This document shows, piece after piece, positions 38,691 through 52,512 of a stretch of 64,000 bases of DNA. Origin of the DNA: Sphagnum magellanicum (Eukaryota; Streptophyta; Sphagnopsida; Sphagnales; Sphagnaceae); contig CM038925.1 in NCBI GenBank assembly GCA_021904315.1, positions 9,116,501-9,180,500 on the forward strand, read 5' to 3'. How positions within the stretch are numbered: the stretch's first letter is position 1; each line of letters begins with the position of its first letter. The notes under the pieces were generated by a model. The model ran no database searches, was not told where the DNA came from, and was given only the letters and a program-made list of their open reading frames with translations. Made by a program: the position numbers and the translations under genes.

Positions 38691-39600
38691 TCGATTGTCA
38701 TTTGATGATGGGGGTATGTTGAATGGCGACCAATTTGTTTTTGTTGCCCAAAAAGACATGAAAGGAAGGGCATGAAATGACAATAAAAAACAAGGAGAAG
38801 GGGGGAGCAGGGGAAAGGAAAAAGAAGAGTGGGAAAAAAAACAATAGAAATAAAAGAAAAATATTAGCAAGACTAAACAAAATGTGAAAAGAAAGGGCAA
38901 GAAGAAGAAGGAGGGAAAATTGGGGGTGGGGGGGGGATAAAAGAAGAAGGGAAAAAAAAAGGGGGGGGGGACCAAAGAATAAAAGGTAAAAGCCCAATTG
39001 GTGGGGAAGGAAGAAGAAAATTAAAAAAAAGGTTTTCACCATATGGTAATTGAATTTGCTTGCATTAATTGAATTCGCTCACCCTCATCAAATGGCAACC
39101 GAAATGGATTCAATCACCATTAGATTTGATCGCCACTATTGGATGCCAAACAAAATGGAATATGTCATTGCCATTAGATTTGGTTGTTATTGGATGGAGA
39201 TTGAAAAGAAGGAAAAAGAAAAACCCCTTTCAACTTGTTTTAGTCACTCACAAGGATGGGTGATTAAAAAAAATATGGTCACCATCCAATTGTTACAATT
39301 TCTCATATCGCAATTGAAGTTTTTTAATTGCTAGAAAAGTGAAACATGCCACATGTTTTTGAAAAGCTCTCGACGAAAGCTTTTTAAAAAATATGACAAC
39401 TCCCTTTTTGTGGTGACAAAAATATTCGATCATCATCCAAAAAATAATGACGATAAGCTAGTAATTGAAAATTTCAGTTGCCATCCAAAAAATAGTGACG
39501 ATAGGATGGTGAACGAAAATTTCGATCACCACACCTTGTCCCATTTCGGTTGCCCTCATGTGGCCAAACGGTATGATGACTGAATTTTTTCAATCACCGT
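38691..39600. repeat. Repeat with 'ATGGCAACCGAAA / TTCGATCACCATC' words and an internal purine tract
   Basis: 38,690-38,765 and 39,060-39,600 contain recurring words such as GGCAACCGAAATGG, TCAATCACCATTAG and GTGACGATA, also found at 36,280-36,390. Between them lies a plus-strand purine run (38,786-38,990): AAGGGGGGAGCAGGGGAAAGG, GGGGGTGGGGGGGGG and a final run of ten G. Minus-strand open frames here are an artefact of the phenylalanine/serine/proline-coding pyrimidine strand. Confidence 0.6.
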
Positions 39601-42600
39601 AGGGTTTACAAAAACTAAAATGGGTTCAATTTTAATCACCCATAGGCCTACCCTAGGCAACCTAAAAGTGTTTTTGACCTAGGTTGACCTTATATTGATG
39701 TGATGCAGGGGTGCATCATCATCCAAATGTGTCCATCATGTCGTGACAGATGCATGAACACGGTGACAACCCTACTAGTAATGGATGAAACATTCTTATT
39801 TTGAGGAACTATTTGAGTTGTTATTAGATAAAAAGTAACCAATTTATTAGATAACGAGTAACATGTTTGTTAGGATAAATGGTCTATTGACAAAATAGGT
39901 ATGGGATTAACCTATGGCTAGTAGTTGATGTGGTTCAATTTTAAATTAATTGAAACTTGTACTAATTAGTGATTGTTTGTTTTAAAATAAAATTATGTTT
40001 GGTATAAGTAGGAAGATTTGAAGATGGTAAACAAGTTTTTATTTTCTATTTTTATTTTGGGGAATTCATTTTAGATTTTTTTTGTTTTTGTAAATAAACA
40101 TCTTCACTTTCATGATTATGTTTTTCTGGTTTCATATCTAAATCAATCATACCTGTTAATGTTTCTTTTGCAAATTAGAATTGGAAAAGTAGAATGTACA
40201 ATTCTATATTTTGAAGGAATAGAAAAAAACCTTTAAAAAATTCCCAAAATACATTCCTTACACTCATTCAATTAAACTAATTAATTATTAATAATGTCTT
40301 AAAATGTCATGTAAATTGCATCTTCAAGTGAATCATCTAGGCCCTTTCAAATTCATAATACATTAAGCACAAAATATTGATATGAATTTAAATATATTAT
40401 AAGCGAAAATGATATAAAAAAATCTTGTATTATGCAACCATTCGATTTGTGACTACATGTGACTATTCGTCATTTGCAACTATGTTTTATAATTTTTACA
40501 ACTAGTAACCATCTTTTTCTTTAAAATATTATTTTTTCGACTATGGTGCAATTATTAAATTGTATATCCTTCCATATTGACTAAAATTTTAGGCTTTTCA
40601 TCCAAAACTAAATCCTTAATAATTTAGTTGTAATTTGATTATGTCTTGTAATGTCCTTGTACATTTTATGCACATTAAGGTTTTTTGGACTAAATTAAGA
40701 ATATGTTTAACATGTAGTCAAGGTATGTGAAACATATATTAAAACATCTTCAACCCATTTAAATGTATTTAAAATATATTAAACACATATTACTTCATGG
40801 TATGAACATATTAAAATAAAAAATTTCATCTTGATTTTGTGTTGTGGTTTGTTTACAAATATACCATGTTTATTTTAATGTACAATTAAATTATAGTGGC
40901 AAAGTCATATTAAGATGACATAATCTTAATGTCAAACCAATATTATTTACTCATAAAATAATATTATCAACTAATTGATTAAATAATGTAAACTATGGAA
41001 TAATAATTAATTAAATAAAACTGATTTTTAGTGAATTTTTAGTTTAATATTTATTAACTAATTAATCATTATTGATTAATAAAATTTTTAAATTTATTAG
41101 AATGAAAAATATGAAATTATTATTATTTAATATTTATTCAATAAGTTAATCAAACATAAAATATATTTGATAATTTAATCTAATTTTTTAATCAATTAAA
41201 TGTTTTAATATCTGATATTCAATATTACTAATTTATTTAATAAATATTTTTTATTAAAGGTTAATTAATACTTTAATGAGTAAATTAATTAATTCACAAT
41301 TCATATTTACCAATGAAGAGTTATGATAAATAGCTAATAAATATCAATTAATTAATAGTTATGTAGCTTATTAAAATATTAATTAAAATTTCACAAATGC
41401 AATTATCTAGTTATTATTAATGATTAATTAAAGTTTTTTCTACTTAATTCGCAAGTTTAGATTAACAATTAATATTTAGTAATCATTTTTAATTTATTAA
41501 AATATAATTAAGACTTTAATTATTAATTTAATTAATTTAAAACTAATATTCAATGAATTTACTAATCAAAAGTTATGGTGAATAAATATTAAACTAACAA
41601 ATAGGTAATGATCTGTCAAATATTAATTAATTAAAAATTCACGAGCTAATTCTTTACTTAATATTAATTATTAACTAAAACTGATTATCTTTCTAAATGA
41701 TATTTATCCACTAAATAAGTTAATCAGTTCATAATTTAATTGTTAATATGCAATATTCAGTATTTATTTTTATTTAATAATTAATTAAACTAGATAGTCA
41801 AACAATTATTTATTTATTATTCAGTTGATAACTAAAATTTGAGTTTTATTAATAATAAATAATTCATTAAATTTAGACTTAAAATAATAGATAGTTAATT
41901 AATTTCATAAAATAATTATGTTGTTTAATATTAATAACAATGATGTTTAAAACTTCACTACATTTTGCCTAAATGATAGAATGCAAAAGTAATAATTATT
42001 AAACGTATTGCCAAAAAATTCATAATTTGGATATTGATTACAACTATAGATTCATTGCAAACAGAAAAAATCATAAAGTTGATGTTGAGTACCATTACAT
42101 CCATTTTCGAAAAAAAATTAAAGACACCAAAAAAACATATTCTATTTCATAACTTTATAAACATATATTAATATTTACAAAAAAATTGAAAGTCTTCTAG
42201 TACTTTCAATAAACATAAAGGATAATTTAATGTATCTAGTTATTCATAAAATCTTAAAGGTCTTAAAGGACATGTATGATTTGTTTATGATTTCTTGAAA
42301 TGGTTTTTTAAACATATAAAGTTTCATTATCAATCTTTAAGTTTAAATTACATTACATTCTTGTGAATCTATATAAAGATCTTAATGCATTTTTTAATGA
42401 TGTAATATATTAAAGGCTTCCAATCCTTTTCTTTTCATTTTTCAACTCCAATTAAGGATGCAATCATGTCATCTTGTTTTGAATTTTTTTCAAAATTCAA
42501 TTGGATTTTCAACATATTTGAGTGTTTTGTGTTTTTTTTTAAAAATTGATTTTCATCCTTTGTATAAAACATGTTTTTGGCATACAAACATTCAAATTAA

Positions 42601-43542
42601 AGATTTAAAATATATTTATTTACTTATATACTATATGACTTATGGGGCATTTATTTATTTAGTAGTTTATTTATTAAATGCAGAAATATTACATAAATGT
42701 AAAAACACCCTTACCTTGATTATTAATCATTTGACTTGGTTAATATACCTTGGAAAATATTAAAAATATTAAAAATATATATGCTCTAAACATGTATATT
42801 AAAAATCTTTAAGCGTATATAGTTTAAATATTTTCCTTTCATGTTTAATGTGCACACTTGTGAGGTAAACCAAATATATATTTTGTGGAATTTCAAATGT
42901 GTTGATGGGTTATTAAAATTTGATGGATGATCTTACATTACATGAATTCACATGTTGATTGAGTTCTTAGAATTGTAACAACTTAATGTGTTTTCTATAA
43001 TTACTATCCCTACACATAAGAGGTGTGATATATTTTGTATTTTTTGTGGCATAGAAGGGTGAGTGATTCATGCACGTGAAGGTTGAATAGTCACACAACA
43101 TGGAAATGAAAATGCAGTTTCAAGGATAAATGTAAGGTACAATGGGTCACTTTTGTGATAGAATGGAGTCTTTTTGGGGTACCTTTTGCCCAAATTTGTA
43201 TGGTGGTTAATATGTCCTTGGATATACTTTTTGGGATTTGAATTTAGACCAACAACTGGATTATGAACATTTTTGTCAAATTAGTTTTTGATAAATAGTT
43301 GAAAAGTTATGAACTTTTGAAGTCCAAAAATATTGAATAGTAAGACCCTCTAAAGTATTTTCAAACATAAATAATCTAGTTTAATGAGTCTGCAGGCCTC
43401 TAGCATATGCTATTTTCTTTCTTCAACGTCTATAGACCCTTTTGTGGTTACTTCCTATTGTCAACACTACTGTAGACTTTCTATAGTTGTCTCTTGGCAT
43501 CTATAACCCCTGTAGGCCCTTTGTGACTATTGCTTACCATAT
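39601..43542. other. AT-rich gene-free stretch
   Basis: 40,250-42,900 is extremely AT-rich, dominated by TTAATTAATTA-type words and without a gene. A piece at about 40,448-40,510 (GTGACTACATGTGACTATT then TTTGCAACTATG) matches the left subterminal region of the element at 56,469 and is probably a fragment of the same family. Open frames such as 42,458-42,763 look like chance in low-GC DNA. Confidence 0.55.
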
Positions 43543-44490
43543 GCAACCCAAATTTCTGCCCTTGCCATTAGCACAAGCAAAAAATGGGCAAAAACAGTTT
43601 TGGAAATACAAATTTCATGCAGCCATTTGGAAGTCTCATTATGCACTCATGAATGACCCAATTTTTTTCTTGTTGAAAGAGGGGAGGACAAGGAATTTTT
43701 TTTCCCATTGTTCTTAATGTGTTCCCATAAAGTTTGCAAATCGTTCCCAAGTTCCCAAACTGTTCCCAAATGTGCTCCCCAATATGTTCCCAATAAAAAG
43801 GTGAAAACTAGGGCTGCACATTTCTTTCTATTTTTTCAACTGGGGTCCAAAGAGGTGCTTCAATTGGGGGCATGCCCAATGTTTCAAAAAAATTGCTAAT
43901 GGGCCAATCAATATTGCTCTTTTTAAAAAAAACTTGTGAATGCACCCATGACCTAATTAGTACAAATCACATTATATCATTATGTCCCCAAAATTCTGCC
44001 CCTGCAGTTACCCCAGGCCAAAAATGGTGACAAACAGTTTTGGAAATAGAATTTCTTGTAGCCAATGGGAAGGCTCAACATGCACTCATGAAGGGTGTTG
44101 TTTTTTCCTGTCAGGGGTGGGGTGGGGGAGATTTTTTTTGTTTTTTCTCCTTGTTCCCAATGTGTTTCCAACATCTTCTCATCATGTTCCCCTAAGGTTC
44201 CTCAAGATCCCGAGTTGTTCCTTAAGACGTTCCCAATAGCACTTCAATTTTATCCCATGTGGTTTGCCCAAAGTTCAACTCTCATGTTATATAAATTGAA
44301 AAGTTATGTTATTGGGGAATACATTGGTTTCTATTTTACACATGTGGGTCCAAAGAGATGCGTCCATTGGGGAGTGCATACCATTCCAAGAAAATTGCTG
44401 ATGGGCCAATGAATGTGGCTCTTTCAAAGAAAAATAAAATGTTATGAGCGCACCCATGAACTAATTAATATGAATCACGCTATATTATAC
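43543..44490. repeat. Tandem duplication of a 440-510 bp unit
   Basis: 43,543-43,980 and 43,981-44,490 align in order: TTCTGCCC, AAAAACAGTTTTGGAAATA, ATGCACTCATGAA, several GTTCCCAA words, GGTCCAAAGAG, and GATGGGCCAAT then CACCCATGA. The copies are clearly diverged and differ by insertions, including extra sequence in the second. No coding function is apparent. Confidence 0.75.
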
Positions 44491-47400
44491 TACCCTTTCC
44501 CTAAGGCTATTTGAATTACATAATGTTTGCAATGTTTTGAATTAAACAACAGCTTGCAATATGCCAAAAAAACCAACATAGTTTGTAGGCATACAAATGA
44601 GATAATGCTTAACACCCCTAGTGGCATTGTTTGATGCCTTTTCTTGGTTTGACAAAACAACCCTACATAAATCTGTGTATCTATAACATAGGGGTTGAGT
44701 TGACAAAATGGTGCCTATAACCAAATAGGTCCCAGGATATTTCTATATAATAACTAATAAGTCAAAACCAAGTGGCCTCCATGGCACGTCGTGTAGCATT
44801 TTTGGCCACGGTGCCAGACCCTAGAAAGGACATTGCAAATGTCTTCTCAAAATGAATTATAAGGCATGGGAACAGAACAACTGATCTCATCTACAATCTT
44901 CTATCCAAGTCACTTCCGAAGGTAGTTGCCATTTCGCCCTGGCCTTCTACAATGCTAGGATGTTGTACTGAAGGAATGTGAAGCAACCAAGGACAAGACT
45001 ATATGTGAACCACATAATGTCACGGTCATCTGTGGCCCCTTAAAACACCATATTAAAGGAATGTGAATGTACCAAGGAAAGGGTCATATGTGAACCACAG
45101 ACCCCCTTTCCAACCCTTGAGACCATTGCTTGTGTGTAGTGTGAACTATGAACAATGTTACTTGGCATTGACAAAATTAAAATGGCTGAGTCACTGGTGA
45201 ATGATTCGCATCGACATCGGCAATGGTCACCCAACATGATTGTTGTCTACTTTTTGTCAATGATTGATGGTGACTTTTTGGTGGCTTGTTGGTTTGTAGG
45301 AATTATGCAAATTTGGGCACTGTGTTGAAAGATGAGGGCACATATATCTCCTTTCACATTTGGAAAAGATGACAAGGGAGGGAAACCCATAGAAATTCTA
45401 CTCACATCCATGGTGATTGCTCACCTCCATAGAACCTCGCTTGCAGAGGGCTGTTTGATGGCTTGAAGTTGATGACCACGATCATCTCTTTATTCTTGTC
45501 ATTGTGTTTAAGGTTAAATCTTCCAAGTAATGGGAATTTTTGAATCCCTTATGAAAAAAACATTTCAAGTACCTGGGCACTACACATAACATGCACATTA
45601 TTTGGTGTTATCGACTATTTTTTAAATTTTAAGTTGTCTTGTGTCTTTGCCTTTTGTAGCATACCGTGGAAGAACAACACATAATGGAAGGAGTTTGACT
45701 ACACAGAGTTGTTAGCTTTTAACCAAAAATGACTTGGGCCTAGAAGAGGTTGGCATTGCAACCATGCTTCTGGTCTACCAATGTGTCCACTTATTGGCAT
45801 AAGAAAATTAGGTTGATGTTTATTCCTTGGATTTCAATATATTATTTCAGGTTGTTGTGTTTGCAAATATGAACTGAAGTCCATGTAAGTAGTGAGGCTA
45901 GTAGCAACCACCAACTTTGGGTGTAGATGGTATGGATGGTCAAAATTGTCTACACACATCTCTTGAACAATTGGTTGCATTTGTCCACATTTTACCTTCA
46001 CCCTTGTGGTTTGTTCTTCCTTTTTGTAAACTTCAAATATCATGTTGCCCTCATTAGATGCTCCTAGTCATATGTAAAGGCTGGTTGTGCATCACCAATG
46101 TGGCATGTTGAGTTGGGAACCAAGTTTCAAATGACCATGATGTGCATCACCAACTTGGTTATGACTGTTGAAATCTCTATAGTGTTTTCATTGCTCCATC
46201 TATTACCATCCCCATAACTTGATTTCTACAATATAGTTATGTTACATAAAATTGAGTTGAAGTTAACGGAGACCTAACTTAATTTTTGAGCTTCACAACT
46301 TGTATTATGGGTATAGATGAACTTTTTACAATTGTTCAACAAATTTGTTGTCCTATTAAAGTTCTCCATTGGCAAGGCATGCCATGCACAACTATTTATT
46401 TGGAGTGGTGGAATTTGCATTTTCCTTTTGCCATGTGCATACCCAAGTAGGTTATTTTTCAAGTTTTACTGTACTATTGATTATTTGTTTGCCATCTGGC
46501 CTTCAACGTGTAGATGGTTTTGTCAAGGATGTTGTTCTTGTTTACGAAAGCCAAATATGGCACACAAAGGAATATGATCACTAGTACCAAGGGTGTACTA
46601 CATTTGTGCCACCCAATGATACACCAATAAGCAAAATGGTTTTTGTTGCCACTTATATGCAAGAACCATGAATTACAAGTATGGCATTTTGCTTGAACTA
46701 AAATGGTAGTGTCAATTGTTATTAGATAGCAATGCAATCCAAAACTAAATAAGTGCAACTAATATATGAAATTACAATTGTTCAACCATATCAAGTAGAA
46801 AGATTCCCAACTAGATTTCATGAGGTAAAATGTCACAGGGCTAGTGTTCATTACTATTCATGATTAATGATTAGTGAATTGTTTTGTAGTAGTAGGATGT
46901 TGTGGTTGAGATGGCCTTTGAAGAGGCATTTTTAGTGCCATACTCAATTATGCTTGACCCTAAATCTAAAATGGACAACTTGTAATACTTTATGGAATTC
47001 ATGTGAGTATTGCCTTAGATGTTGGATTTGCTTTTGAAGGTGATGATGGGAACAAAAAAAAGGACCAAAAGAATATATCCAGGTAGCAAATGCATTGTTG
47101 TTTTGTACCTTTCAACCATTCCATGAAGTATTTGGGAAATGTTGATGCTCTTGCACATAGCCCACATTATTTTGGAGCCGTCTTTTCCATTGCTAGATGA
47201 CAACTGATGCATCACTACATGGGGTTTGATAATAATTTCAGCTACCACACATTATTATATAGTTGTTTTGTTCATAAAAAATTCTTAAAAATCCAAGTTA
47301 AACTAAGGTAATTGATATATCCATTGTGAAATCTTGACACATATTGATATTAAAGTTCCAATTCCATGCGGCAATAATACAATTTTATCAATTATTTGCA

Positions 47401-47946
47401 CATCTTGTCAAAAGAAGAGTTTGCATGGTCATGAACTCATACATTGTTATTTATGGGTTGCAAGTATAACACATGAAATATGTCCCAAGTGGATCAATCC
47501 ACCATCATGCTATTAAATTTTGTTAATAATGGTAATGTAAAAAACCATGCAGGCATGTCTAAGCATCATTAGCAACTCCGGAACCCCATATATATTGAAC
47601 TTGTTGGATTAAGCAAAAAAGGGAAACACTCTTAGAAGTGTATGAACTTGCAAGCATTCTATTAATTGTTGGAAACTAAACTGTTAATGTAAGGCACCTA
47701 CACTTTTGTGCCAAATGCTTATACATGGGATTTTAATAAATGTGTTGAATGACATTATGGTATAAGAAGCAAAGATAAGAGCAAGTTTGCAATGAATTAG
47801 ACGAAAACCAAATAACCTTGTACATGACTTTTCATCTATTAACGGTGTAATGTTTTTGCAACAATATGGACTTGTATTGTTCTCTACCATTAATTTCATG
47901 TTTTAACATAAACATTTGTAATGGTAAACTATATTGAAGGCTTCTT
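44491..47946. other. No recognisable gene; probably 5' part of the CACTA element
   Basis: Open frames at 45.8-47.5 kb have no domain I recognise. The sequence is less AT-rich than 40-42 kb. The left end of the CACTA element that carries tnp2 must lie here or further left, but I could not identify it; CACTAGTACCAAGGG at about 46,583 is only a weak candidate. Confidence 0.4.
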
Positions 47947-49800
47947 ATGGCCAATGAGGAAGATCCAATGCTTGAACCTTTGGATGGGTGTCAAATGCAT
48001 GATCCAAAGAGGCAGGCAACATGCAAGGGACAATAAATTGTGGAAGCAAGAGTTCACATGGGCTCAAAAATAGGGGGTGCACAAAATGCGGTGTCAATGC
48101 ACCAAATGTGAGGGAAGGGGCAAATTTATTTTGCTTACAACAATTCGAACCATCTTATTTTAAATGGGAGGCACCCATTATTTAGGGTATGGAAAGGTCC
48201 AAGTGCAATGATGATTCATATGAAAAATGGATTGAAGCAAGTAAGGCCCCATTCGGTCGGATGTAAACAATGGGGCAGATGGTGGACGAAGGTGTGAATG
48301 TGGAGTAGCTTTTGGATGACTTGTTCCCATTGCCAAATGATGAACATGAAGGTGTGGAGGTTACAAGGATGGATCCAAACCAAAATGGCCTAGCAATGGG
48401 TGAATTGGCATTATCCAAGATGCATGTGGGATCATGGTAGAATTAGCAGAAGTGCCAAAGAGCATGCCAATGCAAAACAACCCTAATAGGGTTGAAGGTG
48501 ATGTGGACATGGAAACAACAGAAGTTGATTTATGGGTACTAGTAGCACCCTTGTTGATGACATATCAAATGAAGCCAATTATCTTTAAGATACGTGCCAA
48601 CCAGTATATCTTGGTGTAAAGTGTATAGTCTTAGGGTTAACACTATTGTTGATGAATGCCTACATAATTCATGGCATACAAATTCATTGATAAATTATTG
48701 GCCCTTCTTCATAGGCACTAATTGCCAAAGGATAATTACTTCCTAGCAAGTGTGTACATGGCTAAAACCTTTACCAAAAAGGTCGGGTTGGATTACAAGC
48801 ATATCCATGCATGTGTCAATGGGTGCATATTATTTTGCTGGCAATATGCATCATTGGAGACTTGCCCTAAGTGTGGAGTTGCTCGATTTAAAACATATGG
48901 CAAATCTCATGTTGCAGCCAAGGTTTTGAGGCATCTCCCATTAGCTCCTTGATTGTTCTAGATCTACTGAGCTTCAATAATAACTAAACTCATGACATGG
49001 CATAGTAGGAATAGAAGCACGAACGAGAAAGTTCGACATGTGGCTAATAGTAAGGCTTGGCAACACCTTGACAATACTTGGCTTGAGTTTGTAGTTGAAC
49101 CTAGAAATGTTAAATTAGGGCTAACAATTGATGGAATGAATCCATTTGGGGAGAAAAACAATGCTTGGCCAACCTAGCCAATATTAATCTTGAATTATAA
49201 CCTTCCCCCATGGTTGGTAACAAAAAAATAAATCATGTTATTATCTTTGATAATACCAAGGCTTGAAAGTGTGAAGAACATGAATTTCAATGTCTACATA
49301 GCTCTAGTACTTGAGGAGCTACAAGAATTATGGGGATGAAAGGCCTAGATGTACTTAAACCTATAGGGAGTATGCAGTTTATAATGAAAGCAATATTGAT
49401 GTGGACAATACACAACTTTTATGGATATGGTGTTGTTTATGGATGCCAACACCAAGGCTACAAGGCATGCCTTTTGTGTGGACTAAGAATAGTTAGTTGG
49501 TGGTCCAAAGAGCTAAGCAAAACATGTTTTGAAGGAAGTCATAAGTGGTTGAGGAAAAACCATTTGTATAGGATGCACCCAAATGCAAACATTTCAATGG
49601 TAGAAAGGAGTTGTGAGGGAGGCCACCAACAAAAATAGCTACATAAGTAATAAAAGAAGCACAACATATGGAATAATGGGTGGCTAAAGGCAATATGCTA
49701 GGAGCGGCAAGTTGCCCATCATGAGTGAATGGGATGAAACGTCTATTAGCATTATGGGGGTTACCATATTGGCAAGAGAGACTAGTACATCACAGTCCCT
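47947..49800 (+). pseudogene. tnp2: tnp2 transposase pseudogene, N-terminal and core part
   Basis: The product would be the DDE-type transposase of a CACTA element. After an N-terminal segment with LILNGRHPLFRVWKG, typical of the transposase-associated domain, the frame at 48,722 gives the tnp2 signature: LDYKHIHACVNGCILFCW, then CPKCGVARFKTYGKSHVAAK. From 48,992 it gives MTWHSRNRSTNEKVRH, then EPRNVKLGLTIDGMNPFG, and from about 49,370 WTIHNFYGYG with a cysteine-containing block. A further piece at about 49,735-49,795 reads KRLLALWGLPYWQ. At least three frameshifts and several stops separate these blocks. The cysteine pairs of the HACxNxC/CPKCG zinc-like motif are kept. It is in-line with the parts at 51,874 and 59,298. 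Confidence 0.8.
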
Positions 49801-51873
49801 ATCCAAATGCCATGCTATGTTGTTGAGATGTGTATTCTAGCCACTATAAAATATGTCACGTACATAATGTGCTAAAAACTCCAAAAGGGCTAGTAAAAGT
49901 GGGTTTGTAATGTTGGTACAAACTAATGTTGGTTTCATAATTACTTTTCATCAAACTAGTTGGTCTTGGTACTAGGGTTTCATACACTAACATGACTAGT
50001 AGTTAGGAATATATTAAGAACTTTCAATGAACTAATTTAAACATGGTATCAAGTCCAAGACTATTTTTCAATTGCTATGCATTATAATCATTCGATATTG
50101 CAATTAGTTTGTGGTAGGATCCAATACCACTAAGAATAGTGATGCTATTCAATCTAGTTGTCATTTACTTGAAACATGTTTCAGTGTTTGCAATCCCAAA
50201 TGTTGCATGATTACAATTTTTCTACCCCTTCATAATCTATGCATTCATTGATTGTTGTAATGAATGCTTAACGGGGATTTCATTGAGCTCTCTGCATCCT
50301 ATCACAATTTGTGTGGTTATGTTGGGATCAATGGGTTTGTGTTGGTTAAGCCCATTGATAAGCGTTGGCTTTAGTAAGTTGGACAATGACTTTAATGTCT
50401 TGATTAAAACCTTAATCCATAACTATTTATTATCAACTATTGTCAACTGAACCTTGTTACTCAAGGAAATGGTGCATAGAAAGCCACAAGTTCTATGCTT
50501 GGTTTTGTGGTGTCTGGCACACAAGTTTCAAATTGTCCAAGGGACTATAATGGAATTGATTGATGTTTTATTGAATTTAATGCTTATCTCATTGATGTGT
50601 TTATGTTGAACACTGGTGTGGGTGAGTAGTCATTCAATTGTCATCTAAAATGGATAAAATGTCAATAATTAAAAATAGGTTATTATGTATGCTTCATTTG
50701 TAAGTAGAAGGCATATCACTTTACACCCTTGTTCATTGGAACATGAGGTGTCCATTCACTTACTGATCTATATTTAAAGGTTGTTACCACTGTGTTGTTA
50801 ATTTGTAGCTTTTGATGAATAGCCAAAAAATGCGTTGCAAGGGTGGGTGCATCTATTGTTCTGTTTGAAGATTATTAATTTGGTGTACAAAAGCACAAGA
50901 AAAAACCAATATAAGTTTGGGTTTTTCCTATTGTTGCACTTTTTAACATGCCCCCATTTTAAATGACATGTAAAAGTGATACATTTTGATTGGAAATCTT
51001 GATATCCTTGTTAAATATGACACCAACGACAAATTTTGGTCGGGTTGATGTAAACATTGAATTAATCCTAGTAGCTCCTAGTTTGATCAATAGTCTTTTC
51101 TAAAATTGTCTCTACCAAATTAGTAGGATATTCAGTTGTTTTCGTAAGTTTGCTTACCACCCCTTCTATACCCATATGGTAATGTATTTTGTTATCATTG
51201 ATTAGCATTTTGATTGCACTAGAAATGCCCATTTTTTCCGACAAGTTTGTTAAACCTCACCATATCATTACAAAGCAAAATTGCAAATTGTTGGATATGT
51301 AGGAACATTTTGCAATAGTTAAGATACATTAATAGTACAACTTGTAAAGAACATGCAAGCCTATTGTTGGATAGGATGTCAATAGTTGGAGATAGGTTAT
51401 GTTAGTTCATTTACAACCAAAACCCATATATCAACATTATACCCTTAATACCAATCATGAAGTGTCCAATGCCTTACTAATATGTTCAAGGTGGTTATGA
51501 TTTCCTGTTTTTTTAGCTTTGTAACTTGCCATGGATTTCCAATCAAAGTTTATGTAGGCAAATAAACATTTTTTGCACCGTTACTTTTAGATTCCTCTGT
51601 TTGATGTATAGAAGCATGAGAAAACAAGAATGTGGCCATGGTATTTTATTATGAAGTTGAATAGGATATCCAACCTAGAACTCTAAGGAAGTTCAAAGTC
51701 ATGACATGCTTATGGCACAAAAAGTAGCTAAAAGGCAACTTACAACTAGAGGATAAAACAGTGGCATAATTAGAATTTGGGGAGTACTTATATTGAATTG
51801 GACAATGTGATCCGTACACACCCTCATGAGTCCATTTAGAATTGAATCTAACCAACATGTTTGCATTTGCAGG
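49801..51873. other. Probable tnp2 intron, or a later insertion, with a diverged internal duplication
   Basis: The tnp2 frame breaks after LPYWQ near 49,780 and resumes at 51,874 right after TTTGCATTTGCAG, a very good acceptor. Residues just left of the gap (ERLVHH) and just right (ELLIRHMLD) overlap in the family alignment, so the exact donor is unclear. Inside, 50,640-50,830 and 51,360-51,530 are related (ATGTCAATA..TAGGTTAT, TTCATTT, TTACACCCTT, GTGTCCA), an old tandem copy with a period of about 710 bp. No separate gene is seen. Confidence 0.5.
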
Positions 51874-52512
51874 AACTATTGATTAGACACATGCTAGATG
51901 TGATGCACATTGGAAAAAACATGTGTGAAAACTTGATCAAATTCATACTTGGATTGAAGGACACCATGAAAGTGAAGTGAGACATGGAAATGTGTGGGGT
52001 TCAAGAACTTTTATGGTTGAAATGGGATCCTCAAAGGCTAGGGAAGATTTTCAAACCGGTTGTTGCCTATGTGTTAAAACTGAAAGAGGTAAAAACTCTC
52101 ATGAGCGAGTTAACATCTTTGAAAGTGCCTACAGACTACTATGGTGCTCTAGGAAAACACATCATGGAGAAGAAGTTAGGCTCAATGAAAAGCCATGATT
52201 GGCATGTTTTAATGTGGTAATTCATGCCTCTAGCTCTAAGGGGGCTAATGGATGGTCATGTAAGGTTAAGCTTGATGCAGCTTAATTGAGTGTTTCATAA
52301 GATTTATGGGAAGGTATGGGATCCTGTTGACCTACCAACTTTAAGATAGGATGTAGCAACTACTTTGAGCTTGATTGAATGGGAGTTGCTTGGGGCATTC
52401 TTTGATGTGATGACACATTCAACACTTCATGTGGTTGAAGAGTTGGACATCTATGGGCAAGTGCATACTCATTGGATGTACCCCATAGAATGAGCAAATG
52501 AAAACATTCAAA
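51874..52512 (+). pseudogene. tnp2: tnp2 transposase pseudogene, C-terminal part, cut by a nested element
   Basis: Starts after a splice-like acceptor with LLIRHMLDVMHIGKNMCENL, the family motif LDVMHIEKN. Next come a DMEMCGVQELLWL block, KVPTDYYGALGKHI, then GSMKSHDWHVLMW with the conserved KSHDxHxLM motif, FMPLALRGL, and finally LEWELLGAFFDVMTHSTLHVVEEL and HTHWMYPIE, matching the family's FFDIMxHLxxHLxxE and RWMYPIERY. In-frame stops occur between blocks. The coding sequence ends at 52,512 in ATGAAAACATTCAAA, where another transposon has landed, and resumes at 59,298. Confidence 0.85.

Noticed and set aside
38661-39042. Two minus-strand frames of 104 and 114 codons rich in F, P, L and S
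   Set aside because: They are the pyrimidine strand of a purine tract; low complexity, no domain.
46583-46600. CACTAGTACC as the left end of the tnp2 CACTA element
   Set aside because: No matching right end, no subterminal repeats next to it and no target duplication could be found.
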